In this document: positions 50,933 through 59,550 of the stretch, in pieces | Position numbering within the stretch: the stretch's first letter is position 1 | Layout: every line of letters begins with the position of its first letter | Assembly (NCBI GenBank): GCA_964621455.1 | Contig: CAZULW010000005.1 | Location: 1-64,000 of the forward strand | Source: G020354025 sp964621455 | Lineage (GTDB): Bacteria > Fidelibacterota > Marinisomatia > SCGC-AAA003-L08 > TS1B11 | Length of the DNA stretch: 64,000 bases | Direction of reading: 5' to 3' | The notes under the pieces: model-generated | Seen by the model: only the letters and a program-made list of their open reading frames with translations | Told to the model about the DNA's origin: nothing | Databases searched by the model: none | Position numbers and translations under genes: made by a program

Positions 50933-51837
50933 CCGAACTTCTCCATCCGTATGAGGTCACGCAGGAGGCTGATATCATGCAGCCCCTGGATTTCAACCGC
51001 AGGAGCCGCCTCAAGCACGTTGATCAGACCTTCAAGAGCGAGATCATCAACATTATCCGCCTGACCGAAATGGAAAAGCTCTTTCAGGTAAGGATTCTCG
51101 ATGATGCCGCCAGGGAGCGTTTCACCTTCCGCCCCGGCCAGTTCGTTATGGTGGAAGTCCCCGGCTATGGCGAGATACCCATATCCATATCCAGTTCACC
51201 TTCCCACAAGGGTTTCATCGAGCTGTGTATCCGCAAGGTGGGACTGGTCACCACCATTCTACACAAGTCCCGGCGGGGTGTCCCCATCGGAATCCGCGGC
51301 CCTTTCGGCACCCATTTCCCGATAGAAAAAATGCGCGGATGCAACATCCTCCTGATTGCGGGGGGACTGGGTCTGGCCCCGCTCCGGGCACCGATCTTCC
51401 AGGTAATCGAAAACCGGTCGAACTTCAAGAATGTGCATATCCTCTATGGAACCAAACAACCAAGTATGCTGCTTTTCAATTACCAGTATGAGGAATGGGA
51501 CCGGATCGCTGATATCGACCTGAAAGTCATAGTGGAGCAGGGTGACGAATCCTGGAGGGGTCCGGTAGGGATGATTACCGATCTGCTCGACGAAGTTGAC
51601 ATTGCCCCCCGGGAGACCTATGCCATCATCTGCGGCCCGCCGGTGATGTTCAAGTTTGTCTGCAACCACCTCACGCAGGAGGGGATACCGATGAACCGGA
51701 TGTTCGTATCATTGGAACGCCGGATGCACTGCGGGATGGGCAAGTGTTGCCGGTGCAACATCGGATCAACTTATACCTGCCTTTCCGGGCCGGTCTTTGA
51801 CTACTGGAGCGTCATAAACCTCAAAGAAGCTATCTGA
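50929..51837 (+). CDS. hydG: Hydrogenase flavin/NAD(P) subunit gamma (HydG)
   Basis: A 302-residue ferredoxin-NADP reductase-type subunit: FAD domain (FRPGQFVMVEVPGYGE), NAD(P) domain (LLIAGGLGLAPLRAPI, YAIICGPPVMFKFV) and a C-terminal [2Fe-2S] cysteine set (MHCGMGKCCRCNIG...YTC). The start is the ATG overlapping the beta stop (ATGA); an earlier in-frame start at 50839 would add beta-gene sequence. It couples the hydrogenase to NAD(P)H. Sits between beta and delta genes, 11 bases before delta. Confidence 0.93.
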   Translation: MTELLHPYEVTQEADIMQPLDFNRRSRLKHVDQTFKSEIINIIRLTEMEKLFQVRILDDAARERFTFRPGQFVMVEVPGYGEIPISISSSPSHKGFIELCIRKVGLVTTILHKSRRGVPIGIRGPFGTHFPIEKMRGCNILLIAGGLGLAPLRAPIFQVIENRSNFKNVHILYGTKQPSMLLFNYQYEEWDRIADIDLKVIVEQGDESWRGPVGMITDLLDEVDIAPRETYAIICGPPVMFKFVCNHLTQEGIPMNRMFVSLERRMHCGMGKCCRCNIGSTYTCLSGPVFDYWSVINLKEAI

Positions 51838-51848
51838 GGGATGATGAT

Positions 51849-52601
51849 ATGAAATACCTGGGTATCGAGCCTGTAAGATTAAAAATCGCCGTTTTTGATT
51901 TCACCGGCTGTGAAGGATGCGAACTGCAATTGGCAAACAAGGAGGAAACCGCTGCGGATTTCCTGAAGGCCCTTGACGTTGTCAATTTCCGGGAGATTTC
52001 ATCGGCGGGCGGCAACGACTACGATATTGCATTTATTGATGGGGCTGTTACCCGGGGGGATGAGATTACGCGCCTGATACAGATTCGCAAACAGGCAAAG
52101 TTACTCGTGGCATTAGGAAGCTGCGCCTGCTTTGGGGGCGTAAACAGACTCAAGAACGTCCTTGACCTGAATAGGGTAAATCGAGAGGTCTATGGGAAAG
52201 ATCCCAAGGAAACGCTTCCAGCGCGGTCGATTAAGGAAATCGTGCCGGTTGATCTGGAAATACCGGGGTGTCCCGTCAATAAAGACGAGGTAGAGCGAAT
52301 CGTCCAGCACCTGATATGGGACATTCCGTTCCAGTTTCCCGTCTATCCGGTTTGCTTCGAGTGCAAACAGCGTTATACAACCTGCATATTCGAGCTGGGG
52401 CAGCTCTGTCTGGGTCCTATAACGCGGGGCGGCTGTAACGCTCCCTGCCCGGCGGGAGGCCTTGGCTGCTATGGTTGCCGCGGGCTGGCTGCGGATCCCA
52501 ATTACGACGAGTTCTTTACAATTGCCAGGGAAAGAGGTTATAAAAAGAAGGAACTTGATGAACACCTCAATTTCTTCGGCGGCTTCGAGGGGGTACGATG
52601 A
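51849..52601 (+). CDS. hydD: [NiFe] hydrogenase small subunit (delta, HydD)
   Basis: A 250-residue small subunit of group 3 type. The proximal cluster cysteines are FTGCEGCELQ (Cys21, Cys24), then GSCACFGG, and in the C-terminal half CFECKQRYTTC and CNAPCPAGGLGCYGC. There is no Tat leader, fitting a cytoplasmic enzyme. Its stop overlaps the large-subunit start by four bases. Confidence 0.95.
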   Translation: MKYLGIEPVRLKIAVFDFTGCEGCELQLANKEETAADFLKALDVVNFREISSAGGNDYDIAFIDGAVTRGDEITRLIQIRKQAKLLVALGSCACFGGVNRLKNVLDLNRVNREVYGKDPKETLPARSIKEIVPVDLEIPGCPVNKDEVERIVQHLIWDIPFQFPVYPVCFECKQRYTTCIFELGQLCLGPITRGGCNAPCPAGGLGCYGCRGLAADPNYDEFFTIARERGYKKKELDEHLNFFGGFEGVR

Positions 52602-53866
52602 AACTCAATCTCAATGTGGATGTCCATCATCTGACCCGGGTTGAGGGGCATGGAAATATCGTTGTACGGGTCAAGGACGGGAAGCTTCAGGAAGCCCGCT
52701 GGGACGTGGTCGAGACCCCGCGCTACTTCGAGGCTATGCTCAAGGGCAAGCATTATACCAGTGCTGGTCTCCTAACTGCCCGGATTTGCGGTATATGCTC
52801 CTTCGGGCACTGCCTGGCCAGCCTGCGGGCCACCGAAAATGCCTTTGGTATATCAATCCCTGAGAAAGCAGCCTGGCTTCGCCTGTTAGCCAAACATGGT
52901 GAAACGCTGCAGAGCCACTGTCTGCACCTCTTCTTCCTGGCCGCGCCGGACTTTCTCAGCGTTACCAGTGTCATCCCGCTGCTTGAGAGCCATCCGGAGG
53001 TTGTGGCCCTTGCTCTTCGACTAAAGGGTCTGGCTAACCACCTCAGCGAGGCCGTCGGCGGGCGGGCCACCCACCCCGTCTCGCTTCAGGTCGGCGGCGT
53101 TACCGCGATGCCGGAGGGACTCGGCGGCCTGCGGGATGAACTCGAACGCTCGCTCGATGACCTGGCTGTTGCGGCGGAGCTGTTTCACACCTTTGAGATC
53201 CCCGACTTCGTCCGCGAGACCGAATTCGTGTCCCTTAAAGGAGAGGACGAATATCCATTTATTGGCGGACGACTGATCTCATCCGATGGAGTCGAGCATG
53301 CCGAGCATGAGTACCTGCCGATGACCAACGAATACGTGGATAAGAACAACACCTCCAAATGGTGCAAGCTTTCCCGGGAGTCCTTCGCCGTCGGAGCCCT
53401 GGCCCGCTTCAACAATAACCACAGCCTGCTCCATCCCCGGGCCCTTGAAATAGCCTCTTCGCTGGGCCTTACCCCGGTGTGCCACAACCCATTCATGAAC
53501 AACATCGCTCAGCTGGTCGAATGCGTCCATGTCGTCCACGACTCCGTCCGGCTGATCGACAAATTGCTGGAGTCCGACCCCGGGCCAACTATGGTGCCGG
53601 TTACACCGCAGGCAGGCGAAGGGGTGGGAGCGGTCGAAGCCCCGCGCGGTATCCTTTACCATCACTACAAGTACGACGAAAAGGGTCGCATCACAAAGGC
53701 TAACTGCGTGATTCCCACTACACAAAACAACGCCAACATCCACCACGATATGCACGACCTGGTCGAGCAGTTTGCCGTCCAGGGAATGAATAATGAGAAG
53801 CTTGAACTCCTGTGTTCAATGCTGGTGCGGGCCTATGATCCCTGCATCTCGTGTTCCGTACACTGA
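52598..53866 (+). CDS. hydA: [NiFe] hydrogenase large subunit (alpha, HydA)
   Basis: A 422-residue group 3b large subunit. The two nickel-binding motifs are ARICGICSFGHC (Cys64, Cys67) and, as the very last residues, DPCISCSVH (Cys416, Cys419). The protein ends on that His: there is no C-terminal extension for a maturation protease to remove. Together with the three preceding genes it forms a complete NAD(P)-linked hydrogenase. No endopeptidase or hyp genes are in the window. Confidence 0.95.
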   Translation: MKLNLNVDVHHLTRVEGHGNIVVRVKDGKLQEARWDVVETPRYFEAMLKGKHYTSAGLLTARICGICSFGHCLASLRATENAFGISIPEKAAWLRLLAKHGETLQSHCLHLFFLAAPDFLSVTSVIPLLESHPEVVALALRLKGLANHLSEAVGGRATHPVSLQVGGVTAMPEGLGGLRDELERSLDDLAVAAELFHTFEIPDFVRETEFVSLKGEDEYPFIGGRLISSDGVEHAEHEYLPMTNEYVDKNNTSKWCKLSRESFAVGALARFNNNHSLLHPRALEIASSLGLTPVCHNPFMNNIAQLVECVHVVHDSVRLIDKLLESDPGPTMVPVTPQAGEGVGAVEAPRGILYHHYKYDEKGRITKANCVIPTTQNNANIHHDMHDLVEQFAVQGMNNEKLELLCSMLVRAYDPCISCSVH

Positions 53867-54158
53867 TCCTGGGGCGACCTGATGCTGCTGAAGTGATTGG
53901 TGATTGGTGACTGGTGACTGGTGACTGGTGACTGGCCTTGGCTGATAGCAGCAACGGGGTGATTTGCAGCTGAAAAGCGACGCCCGGGGCCAAGCACGAC
54001 CCCGCCAACGCCCCGGAGGAACCCCTTCACTACCCACCAGCAACCCCGGCAAAGCCCACCGGATACCCACGCAATGGCCAGCAAATGGCCAGCTCCTGCC
54101 GAGGGGAGCGATGAACCAATACCGCGGGCACGAAAAAAAAGTGCGTTGCGGTCAGAAA
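53867..54158. repeat. Gap with (ACTGGTG)n tandem repeat
   Basis: After the hydrogenase stop, GATGCTGCTGAAGTGATTGG is followed by TGATTGGTGACTGGTGACTG, a direct repeat of about seven bases at 53895-53935. The same combination (CTGTTGAAGTGAGCTGG then GGTAACTGGTGACTGGTG) occurs at 59262-59312. The rest to 54158 has no gene or terminator that I can see. Confidence 0.55.
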
Positions 54159-54596
54159 TCATTCCGCGGCCTCCTGAGACGCTTCCTGTTCCGCCTCCTC
54201 CTCAGCCTGCCTTTCGACGCTGGCGATCCGGCTGCCCTTGCGGATAGCATGTATCATGATATTCGCCAGTTGCTCCTTGTCTGACAGCGCGTTGCGGGCC
54301 GATTTGATGGCGCCTTCCACGATCTGATTGCTGGTGACGGCCTCGGCAATCTGTTTGCCGCGCAGCTCATCGGACCGGCGGGCCACCAGCTCCTCGATAC
54401 GCCGGCGGCGGGCCGTCCAGCGGCCCCGCTCCATCCAGCGCTTGACGGTGGCCGGGGAGGGCGCCCGGTCGCCATATTGCCGGCGCAGACGATAGACCAC
54501 CTCCGCCCGGGTATGCCCGGCGCAGTAGTAGGCGAAGGCCCCGCCGATGGCGGGGTGCTGGGGGAAGCGAGCTGTTCTGGTCCGCGCTTTCTTCAT
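54159..54596 (-). CDS. Small HTH-like basic protein, phage terminase small-subunit-like
   Basis: A 145-residue frame with a helix-turn-helix lead (AYYCAGHTRAEVVYRLRRQY, then PSPATVKRWMERGRW) as in small terminase or DUF1804-like DNA-binding proteins, and a charged Glu/Ala tail (QAEEEAEQEASQEAAE). The GC content is high and the ribosome site weak. No other phage gene is near, so it may be an orphan or decayed prophage part. Protein-like composition over the first 110 residues makes a real gene likely, but not certain. Confidence 0.5.
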   Translation of the reverse strand: MKKARTRTARFPQHPAIGGAFAYYCAGHTRAEVVYRLRRQYGDRAPSPATVKRWMERGRWTARRRRIEELVARRSDELRGKQIAEAVTSNQIVEGAIKSARNALSDKEQLANIMIHAIRKGSRIASVERQAEEEAEQEASQEAAE

Positions 54597-55128
54597 GCCG
54601 GGAAGCTAAGGAAAAGGGAAGGCCGACGCTTTCGCCCGGTGCGCGTGGTGCGCGGGGTGCACCCACCCCATTCACTTCCCCGCCGTTGGCGGGACAGGCG
54701 TGAAGTCCCCTCCCTCGCTGAGGGAGGGGAAAAGAGGGGAAGATCATTCGATCCGGCGGTTGTCGTACAAGTCCGCCTGTGGCGGGGGTGGGTGAGGTCA
54801 TTCCCCCTGCCTTCGCAGAGCCGTCTGCTCATTCGCAGATGGATTCGCATCCCTCCTGCGAGGCGGTAAACCACCTCGCTGAATCGAACCCCGCTCCTGG
54901 CGGGGGATAACCCACCCCCTTCCCGACACTCGTGTCGGGATGCCCCCTCCCTCACTGAGGGAGGGGGGAAAGGGGGGTGGGTGCCTCACGTCAAGCGTTG
55001 ACATTCTATAGCCACACGCTTAATTTTTCAGTACATTCGCCTGAACATCATTCAGGAGCGCCTGATGTCCTTCACAGCTGTAGAACATGTATTCAAACAG
55101 GCTAAACCGGGACTTTACCTAAAAAAAT
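54597..55128. repeat. Array of palindromic repeats
   Basis: No gene is seen in this gap. Hairpins are at 54707-54729 (CCCCTCCCTC/GAGGGAGGGG), 54922-54939 (CCCGACAC/GTGTCGGG) and 54943-54967 (CCCCCTCCCTC/GAGGGAGGGGG, three-base loop), together with CCCGCC..GGCGGG palindromes near 54678 and 54889. Several long frames cross the array, but they are repeat sequence. Short mobile palindromes are the likely explanation. Confidence 0.55.
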
Positions 55129-58100
55129 ATGGAAACCGCCATGCGCTATTCCTTGAAATATACCCTCCTCATCTGGGTTTTACCCCTCACTATAGCCTCG
55201 GGCGCCACCATCCACGTACCCGCAGACTCTACGACCATCCAGGCTGCCCTCACCGCTGCCCAATCAGGCGACACCGTCCTCGTCCAACCCGGCACTTACT
55301 ATGAGAACATCACTTGGCCCAGTGTGAACGGGATCAAGCTGATCAGTGCCGGGGATTCAAGTAACACGGTTATCGATGGGGGCGGGATTGGCAGGGTGAT
55401 TGAAATGAGTTGGTCCCCCACACCGATAGATAGTACCACAGAGATTCGGGGGTTCAAGCTTACGAACGGGGGCAATATTGCCAATGGTGGTGGAATGTTT
55501 GTCAGCAATGCCAGCCCGGTGCTTACCCGGCTATGTGTTACCGGTAACACCGCCACTAATAAAGGCGGCGGGCTTTACATCTCGGGTAGCAGTAGCAGTC
55601 CCACGCTGACGTACGTGACCGTGACCGGCAACACGGCCGGTTACGGCGGCGGGCTTTACATCTCGGGTAGCAGTAGCAGTCCCACGCTGACGGATGTGAC
55701 CGTGAGTGGCAACACGGCCGGTTCTGGCGGCGGGCTTTACATCGGAAGTAATAGCAGTCCCGCGCTGACGGATGTGATCGTGAGCGGCAACACGGCCAGT
55801 TCTTACGGCGGCGGGCTTTACATTTGGGGCGGCAGTCCCACGCTGACGGGCGTGACCGTGACCGGCAACACGGCCAGTTCTTACGGCGGCGGGCTTTACA
55901 TTTGGGCCGGCAGTCCCATGCTGACGGACGTGACCGTGGCCGGCAACACGGCCAGTCACGGCGGCGGGCTTTACATTATCCGCAATAGCAGTCCCACGCT
56001 GACGGACGTGACTGTGAGCGGCAACACCGCCAGTTCTGGCGGCGGCGGGCTTTACATTATCGACAATAGCAGTCCCACGCTGACGCGTGTCACAGTGAGC
56101 AGTAACCTGGGTGCCGGGCTTTACTTTGGAGGTAGCAGTGGCGTGCTGGTGAATGTTACCATAACCGGGAATACCAGTGGCATCTACGTTGAAAGTGGCA
56201 CCCCCACCATCGCCGGCTCCAATATCGCCTACCACGGCACCGGGCTTCACAACGCCGATAACAGCAATTTCATTGATGCCGATAACACTTGGTGGGGTAA
56301 TTCTGCTGGTCCCTACCACCCGCAACAAAATCCCGAAGGTCTGGGGGACAGTGTAAATACATTCGTGGACATCACGCCCTTCCTCACCGAACCGGATACT
56401 GCTGCCCCACCAATTCCGATTCAAAATCTTGCTGCAACCGAAACAGGTAATGATTTCATCAGCCTGACTTGGGATGCAAGCCCGCTCGGTGATCTTGCGG
56501 GCTATAAGGTTTACTATGACACCGACTCTACCGGATTCCCTTATGCCGATACCGTTGATGTTGGAGCCGATACATCATACAGCCTCTCAGGCTTGCCATT
56601 AAGCACAACCTTTTACCTTGCGGTTACCTGCTATGATACCGATGGCAACGAGAGCTGGTATTCCGAAGAGGTTTCCGCGGTAACTCGAATTCTGGAAGTT
56701 CAAAATCTGGACATCGGCGGAGATGAAAATCTGCAACATCTTGTAACGCATACTCCCGCAGTATCTTTCGACTACTACGATAGCATAGGAGAGCCTCAAA
56801 CCACCTACCATGTTCAGATCTCAACTCAGTCTGACTTCTCATCCATAGACGTATGGGATACCGGAGAGATTGCGAGTAATGCCACAACCGTCACTTATGC
56901 CGGTAGTTCACTGGAAGATGGCCAGACCTATTACCTTCGGGTGAAAGTGGCCAGCGGTGGTTTCTGGAGTGTTTGGGCAACACTGGAATTTCGGATGAAC
57001 TCCGAACCATCTGCGCCCGTTGCCGTTGCGCCAATCAACGATGCCGTAGTTTCACCACTCGTGATTCTAAAGGTTTTGAACAGCACCGACGCGGAAGAAG
57101 ATACTCTGACCTATTCATTCAAAATCTACGGTGATGTCAGCCTGAGCACATTATTGGACTCGGCGATAGCAGTGCTTGAAGGCCAGGACACCACCAGTTG
57201 GCAGGTCGCAGCCGAATTGCCTGACAATGGGCAATATTGGTGGACTGCTTCTGTCAATGATGGGTATGAGGAGGGCGCAGTATCCGATACGGTTTCCTTC
57301 CTTCTCAATGCCGTCAACGACGCTCCTGAGGTATTTGCCTTGCTTTCTCCTCAAGACAGTGCCGAAGTAACGACATTAACTCCACTGCTGGATTGGGAGG
57401 CTGCGTTTGATCCTGATCCTGTTGATACCGTTCGCTATTCACTGTACCTCGATATGCCCGATCCGGGCGTAGTAGTCATTTCTACCGATACAGCAACATC
57501 CTACCAGGTCGTATCACCCTTATCTGACAACACTACCTATTACTGGAGGGTGGTGGCCCGGGATCTGGCCGGGGCCACGACGGAGAACACCGGGGGGTAC
57601 CACAGCTTCCGGGTGAATACGACCAATGACCCGCCCTCGGAGTTTGCCCTGGTGAGTCCTGCCGACGGAGCGATGGTCACCGATCTAACTCCGATCTTCT
57701 TATGGCAGAAGTCATTAGATCCTGATAATGACCAGTCAGGGATATTATACCGATTCTATCTTGGCTCTGATTCACTGCTGACGGGTGTTACACCTGTGGA
57801 TATGGACACTAACAGTTATGCTCTTTCAGTGGATTTACAGGAAGATGAGGTCTATTACTGGAAGGTGGTGGCGGTTGACAGTTACGGAGGTGAGACCGCC
57901 TCGGAGGCGTGGTGGTTCTGGACCAACAGTGTGAACAGTCCGCCGGTGGAGTTTGCCCTTGCCGATCCTCCTAACGGTAGTGAGGTTGCCCTGCTCACGC
58001 CTACCTTTGCCTGGCATCCCTCAGGAGATGCTGACATTGGGGATGTAGTCTCATACCGGCTGGAGCTGGGGCCTGAAGTGGATAGCCTACAGGTAGTCTA

Positions 58101-59169
58101 TAGCGGCAGTGATACCACCTACACTCCAGCAGACTCGCTAACTGACAATACTACCTATTACTGGAAGGTGTTGGCGGTAGACCTATCCGGGGCCACCACG
58201 GAGAACACCGGCGGGTATTATAGATTTATCTCAAACGTTGAGAATGAACCACCGTCGATGGTTTTTCTGGTAACTCCGTCAGATAGTAGTATAGAGATCA
58301 CTCTCAAGCCAAACTTCTACTGGACAGAAGCCGTCGATCCTGATCCGGGTGATATGGTGGCATACGGTCTCTATTACTGGCTAAATGGTGTCAATCCTCC
58401 AGACTCGCTGATGCTCGATACAAACAGTGTTGATATTGCATCACCACTGGAGGATAACAGCCAGTATCGGTGGGCGGTAAAGAGCTATGATAATAATGGT
58501 GCCCGATCAATCTCTGATACCGTCCTGTTCTGGACGGATGTATATCCTGAACCACCGCTTCAGTTCGCTACAGTTCAGCCAGCGAATGACACCACCGGAC
58601 TGCCGACATCGGTGGAATTTATCTGGCACAGCGCGGTCGATCCCGATCCGCTGGATCAAATAGTATATATCCTGACATACGCTACCGATTGGTCGGATAG
58701 CTTGACTCATTCCAGAATAGAAGGGATCAGCGATACAACATTGTCCCTCACTCTTGAGGATAATACAGAATACTTCTGGTTGGTAGAGGCGATGGACAAG
58801 GACAGCCTGATCACCAGCAGCAACGACAACACACCAATTCGCTTTGTGGTTGGGAATCTTTTAGGGGTAGATGCAATTGCGGGTATCCCTGAGAAGTATG
58901 CTCTCCACCAGAACTATCCCAATCCCTTTAACCCGACTTCAACAATCCAGTATGACTTACCGGAGGCCATCTATCTGCGGATTCTCGTCTATGATATTAT
59001 GGGCCGTGAGATAGTCCGGCTCGTGGATGACCATATGGAACCCGGCTACCATCAGGTTATGTGGAACGGCCGAGACAGCGTAGGTCGGGAGGTCCCAACC
59101 GGGGTCTACATCGCCCGGCTAGTAACGCCCCAGTATGCCAAGTCTATCAAGATGCTATTATTAAAGTAA
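55129..59169 (+). CDS. Surface beta-helix/FN3 protein with C-terminal sorting domain
   Basis: A 1346-residue secreted protein. A signal peptide (MRYSLKYTLLIWVLPLTIAS from the second ATG) is followed by a PbH1-type right-handed beta-helix (residues 25-420) built of about nine near-identical coils (GGGLYI, SSPTLTDVTVSGNTAS). Then come an FN3-like domain and a chain of about six repeats ending in DNTTYYWKV/GG-type strands. The last 90 residues, beginning YALHQNYPNPFNPTSTIQYD, are a type IX-like sorting domain with PTGVYIARLV near the end. It is likely an adhesin or polysaccharide-binding surface protein. It could be 4 residues shorter from the ATG at 55141. Confidence 0.85.
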   Translation: METAMRYSLKYTLLIWVLPLTIASGATIHVPADSTTIQAALTAAQSGDTVLVQPGTYYENITWPSVNGIKLISAGDSSNTVIDGGGIGRVIEMSWSPTPIDSTTEIRGFKLTNGGNIANGGGMFVSNASPVLTRLCVTGNTATNKGGGLYISGSSSSPTLTYVTVTGNTAGYGGGLYISGSSSSPTLTDVTVSGNTAGSGGGLYIGSNSSPALTDVIVSGNTASSYGGGLYIWGGSPTLTGVTVTGNTASSYGGGLYIWAGSPMLTDVTVAGNTASHGGGLYIIRNSSPTLTDVTVSGNTASSGGGGLYIIDNSSPTLTRVTVSSNLGAGLYFGGSSGVLVNVTITGNTSGIYVESGTPTIAGSNIAYHGTGLHNADNSNFIDADNTWWGNSAGPYHPQQNPEGLGDSVNTFVDITPFLTEPDTAAPPIPIQNLAATETGNDFISLTWDASPLGDLAGYKVYYDTDSTGFPYADTVDVGADTSYSLSGLPLSTTFYLAVTCYDTDGNESWYSEEVSAVTRILEVQNLDIGGDENLQHLVTHTPAVSFDYYDSIGEPQTTYHVQISTQSDFSSIDVWDTGEIASNATTVTYAGSSLEDGQTYYLRVKVASGGFWSVWATLEFRMNSEPSAPVAVAPINDAVVSPLVILKVLNSTDAEEDTLTYSFKIYGDVSLSTLLDSAIAVLEGQDTTSWQVAAELPDNGQYWWTASVNDGYEEGAVSDTVSFLLNAVNDAPEVFALLSPQDSAEVTTLTPLLDWEAAFDPDPVDTVRYSLYLDMPDPGVVVISTDTATSYQVVSPLSDNTTYYWRVVARDLAGATTENTGGYHSFRVNTTNDPPSEFALVSPADGAMVTDLTPIFLWQKSLDPDNDQSGILYRFYLGSDSLLTGVTPVDMDTNSYALSVDLQEDEVYYWKVVAVDSYGGETASEAWWFWTNSVNSPPVEFALADPPNGSEVALLTPTFAWHPSGDADIGDVVSYRLELGPEVDSLQVVYSGSDTTYTPADSLTDNTTYYWKVLAVDLSGATTENTGGYYRFISNVENEPPSMVFLVTPSDSSIEITLKPNFYWTEAVDPDPGDMVAYGLYYWLNGVNPPDSLMLDTNSVDIASPLEDNSQYRWAVKSYDNNGARSISDTVLFWTDVYPEPPLQFATVQPANDTTGLPTSVEFIWHSAVDPDPLDQIVYILTYATDWSDSLTHSRIEGISDTTLSLTLEDNTEYFWLVEAMDKDSLITSSNDNTPIRFVVGNLLGVDAIAGIPEKYALHQNYPNPFNPTSTIQYDLPEAIYLRILVYDIMGREIVRLVDDHMEPGYHQVMWNGRDSVGREVPTGVYIARLVTPQYAKSIKMLLLK
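55560..56110 (+). repeat. Tandem DNA repeats encoding beta-helix coils
   Basis: Units of about 75-90 bases repeat within the surface-protein gene. The two at about 55560-55720 share GGCGGGCTTTACATCTCGGG and the following AGTAGCAGTCCCACGCTGACG almost base for base, so they duplicated recently. Later units diverge at third positions. Copy-number change by slippage is likely. Confidence 0.8.
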
Positions 59170-59550
59170 GCGTCCGTGTAGTCCCGCAGGATGCGGGGCT
59201 ATTATTGAAATAGCGTACGGAAAGTCCCGTCCTTGATCCCGCCACCGGCGGGGCCGTAGGCGGGGGTCCTGTTGAAGTGAGCTGGTGATTGGTAACTGGT
59301 GACTGGTGATCGGGGCTGGATAGGAGCCACACCGCCGAGCACGCTGAGGCCGCTGAGGTCTATTACTTCCTCTTTTTCTATCCTGTCAATCCTGTTATCC
59401 TGTCCAATTCTTCCTTGGCGTCCCTTCGGCCCGCCTGGTGGCGGTCTCAGGGCGGGCTTGGCGGTTATATCTCTCCTCTGTGTCCTCTGCGCCCTCTGCG
59501 GTTCCTCTCTTCTTCGCTGCCCGCTGACCGCTGATCGCCTCCTGCGCAGC
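59170..59550. repeat. Composite repeat downstream of the surface-protein gene
   Basis: No gene is seen. In order: hairpin CCCGCA/TGCGGG with GGCTATTATTGAAATAG at 59184-59216 (the same element as at 2781-2812); repeat B at 59223-59258; a tail CTGTTGAAGTGAGCTGG with (ACTGGTG)n to 59312; then two junk-like repeats (TCCTGTCAATCCTGTTATCC near 59390 and TTGGCGTCCC/CGGCCCGCC near 59417). Confidence 0.55.

Noticed and set aside
54477..54869. 130-codon + strand frame across the palindrome array
   Set aside because: Overlaps the HTH gene antisense and then repeat sequence; no coding signature.
55531..56424. 297-codon frame on the - strand inside the surface-protein gene
   Set aside because: It is the antisense of the tandem beta-helix repeats, and its own repeats merely mirror them.
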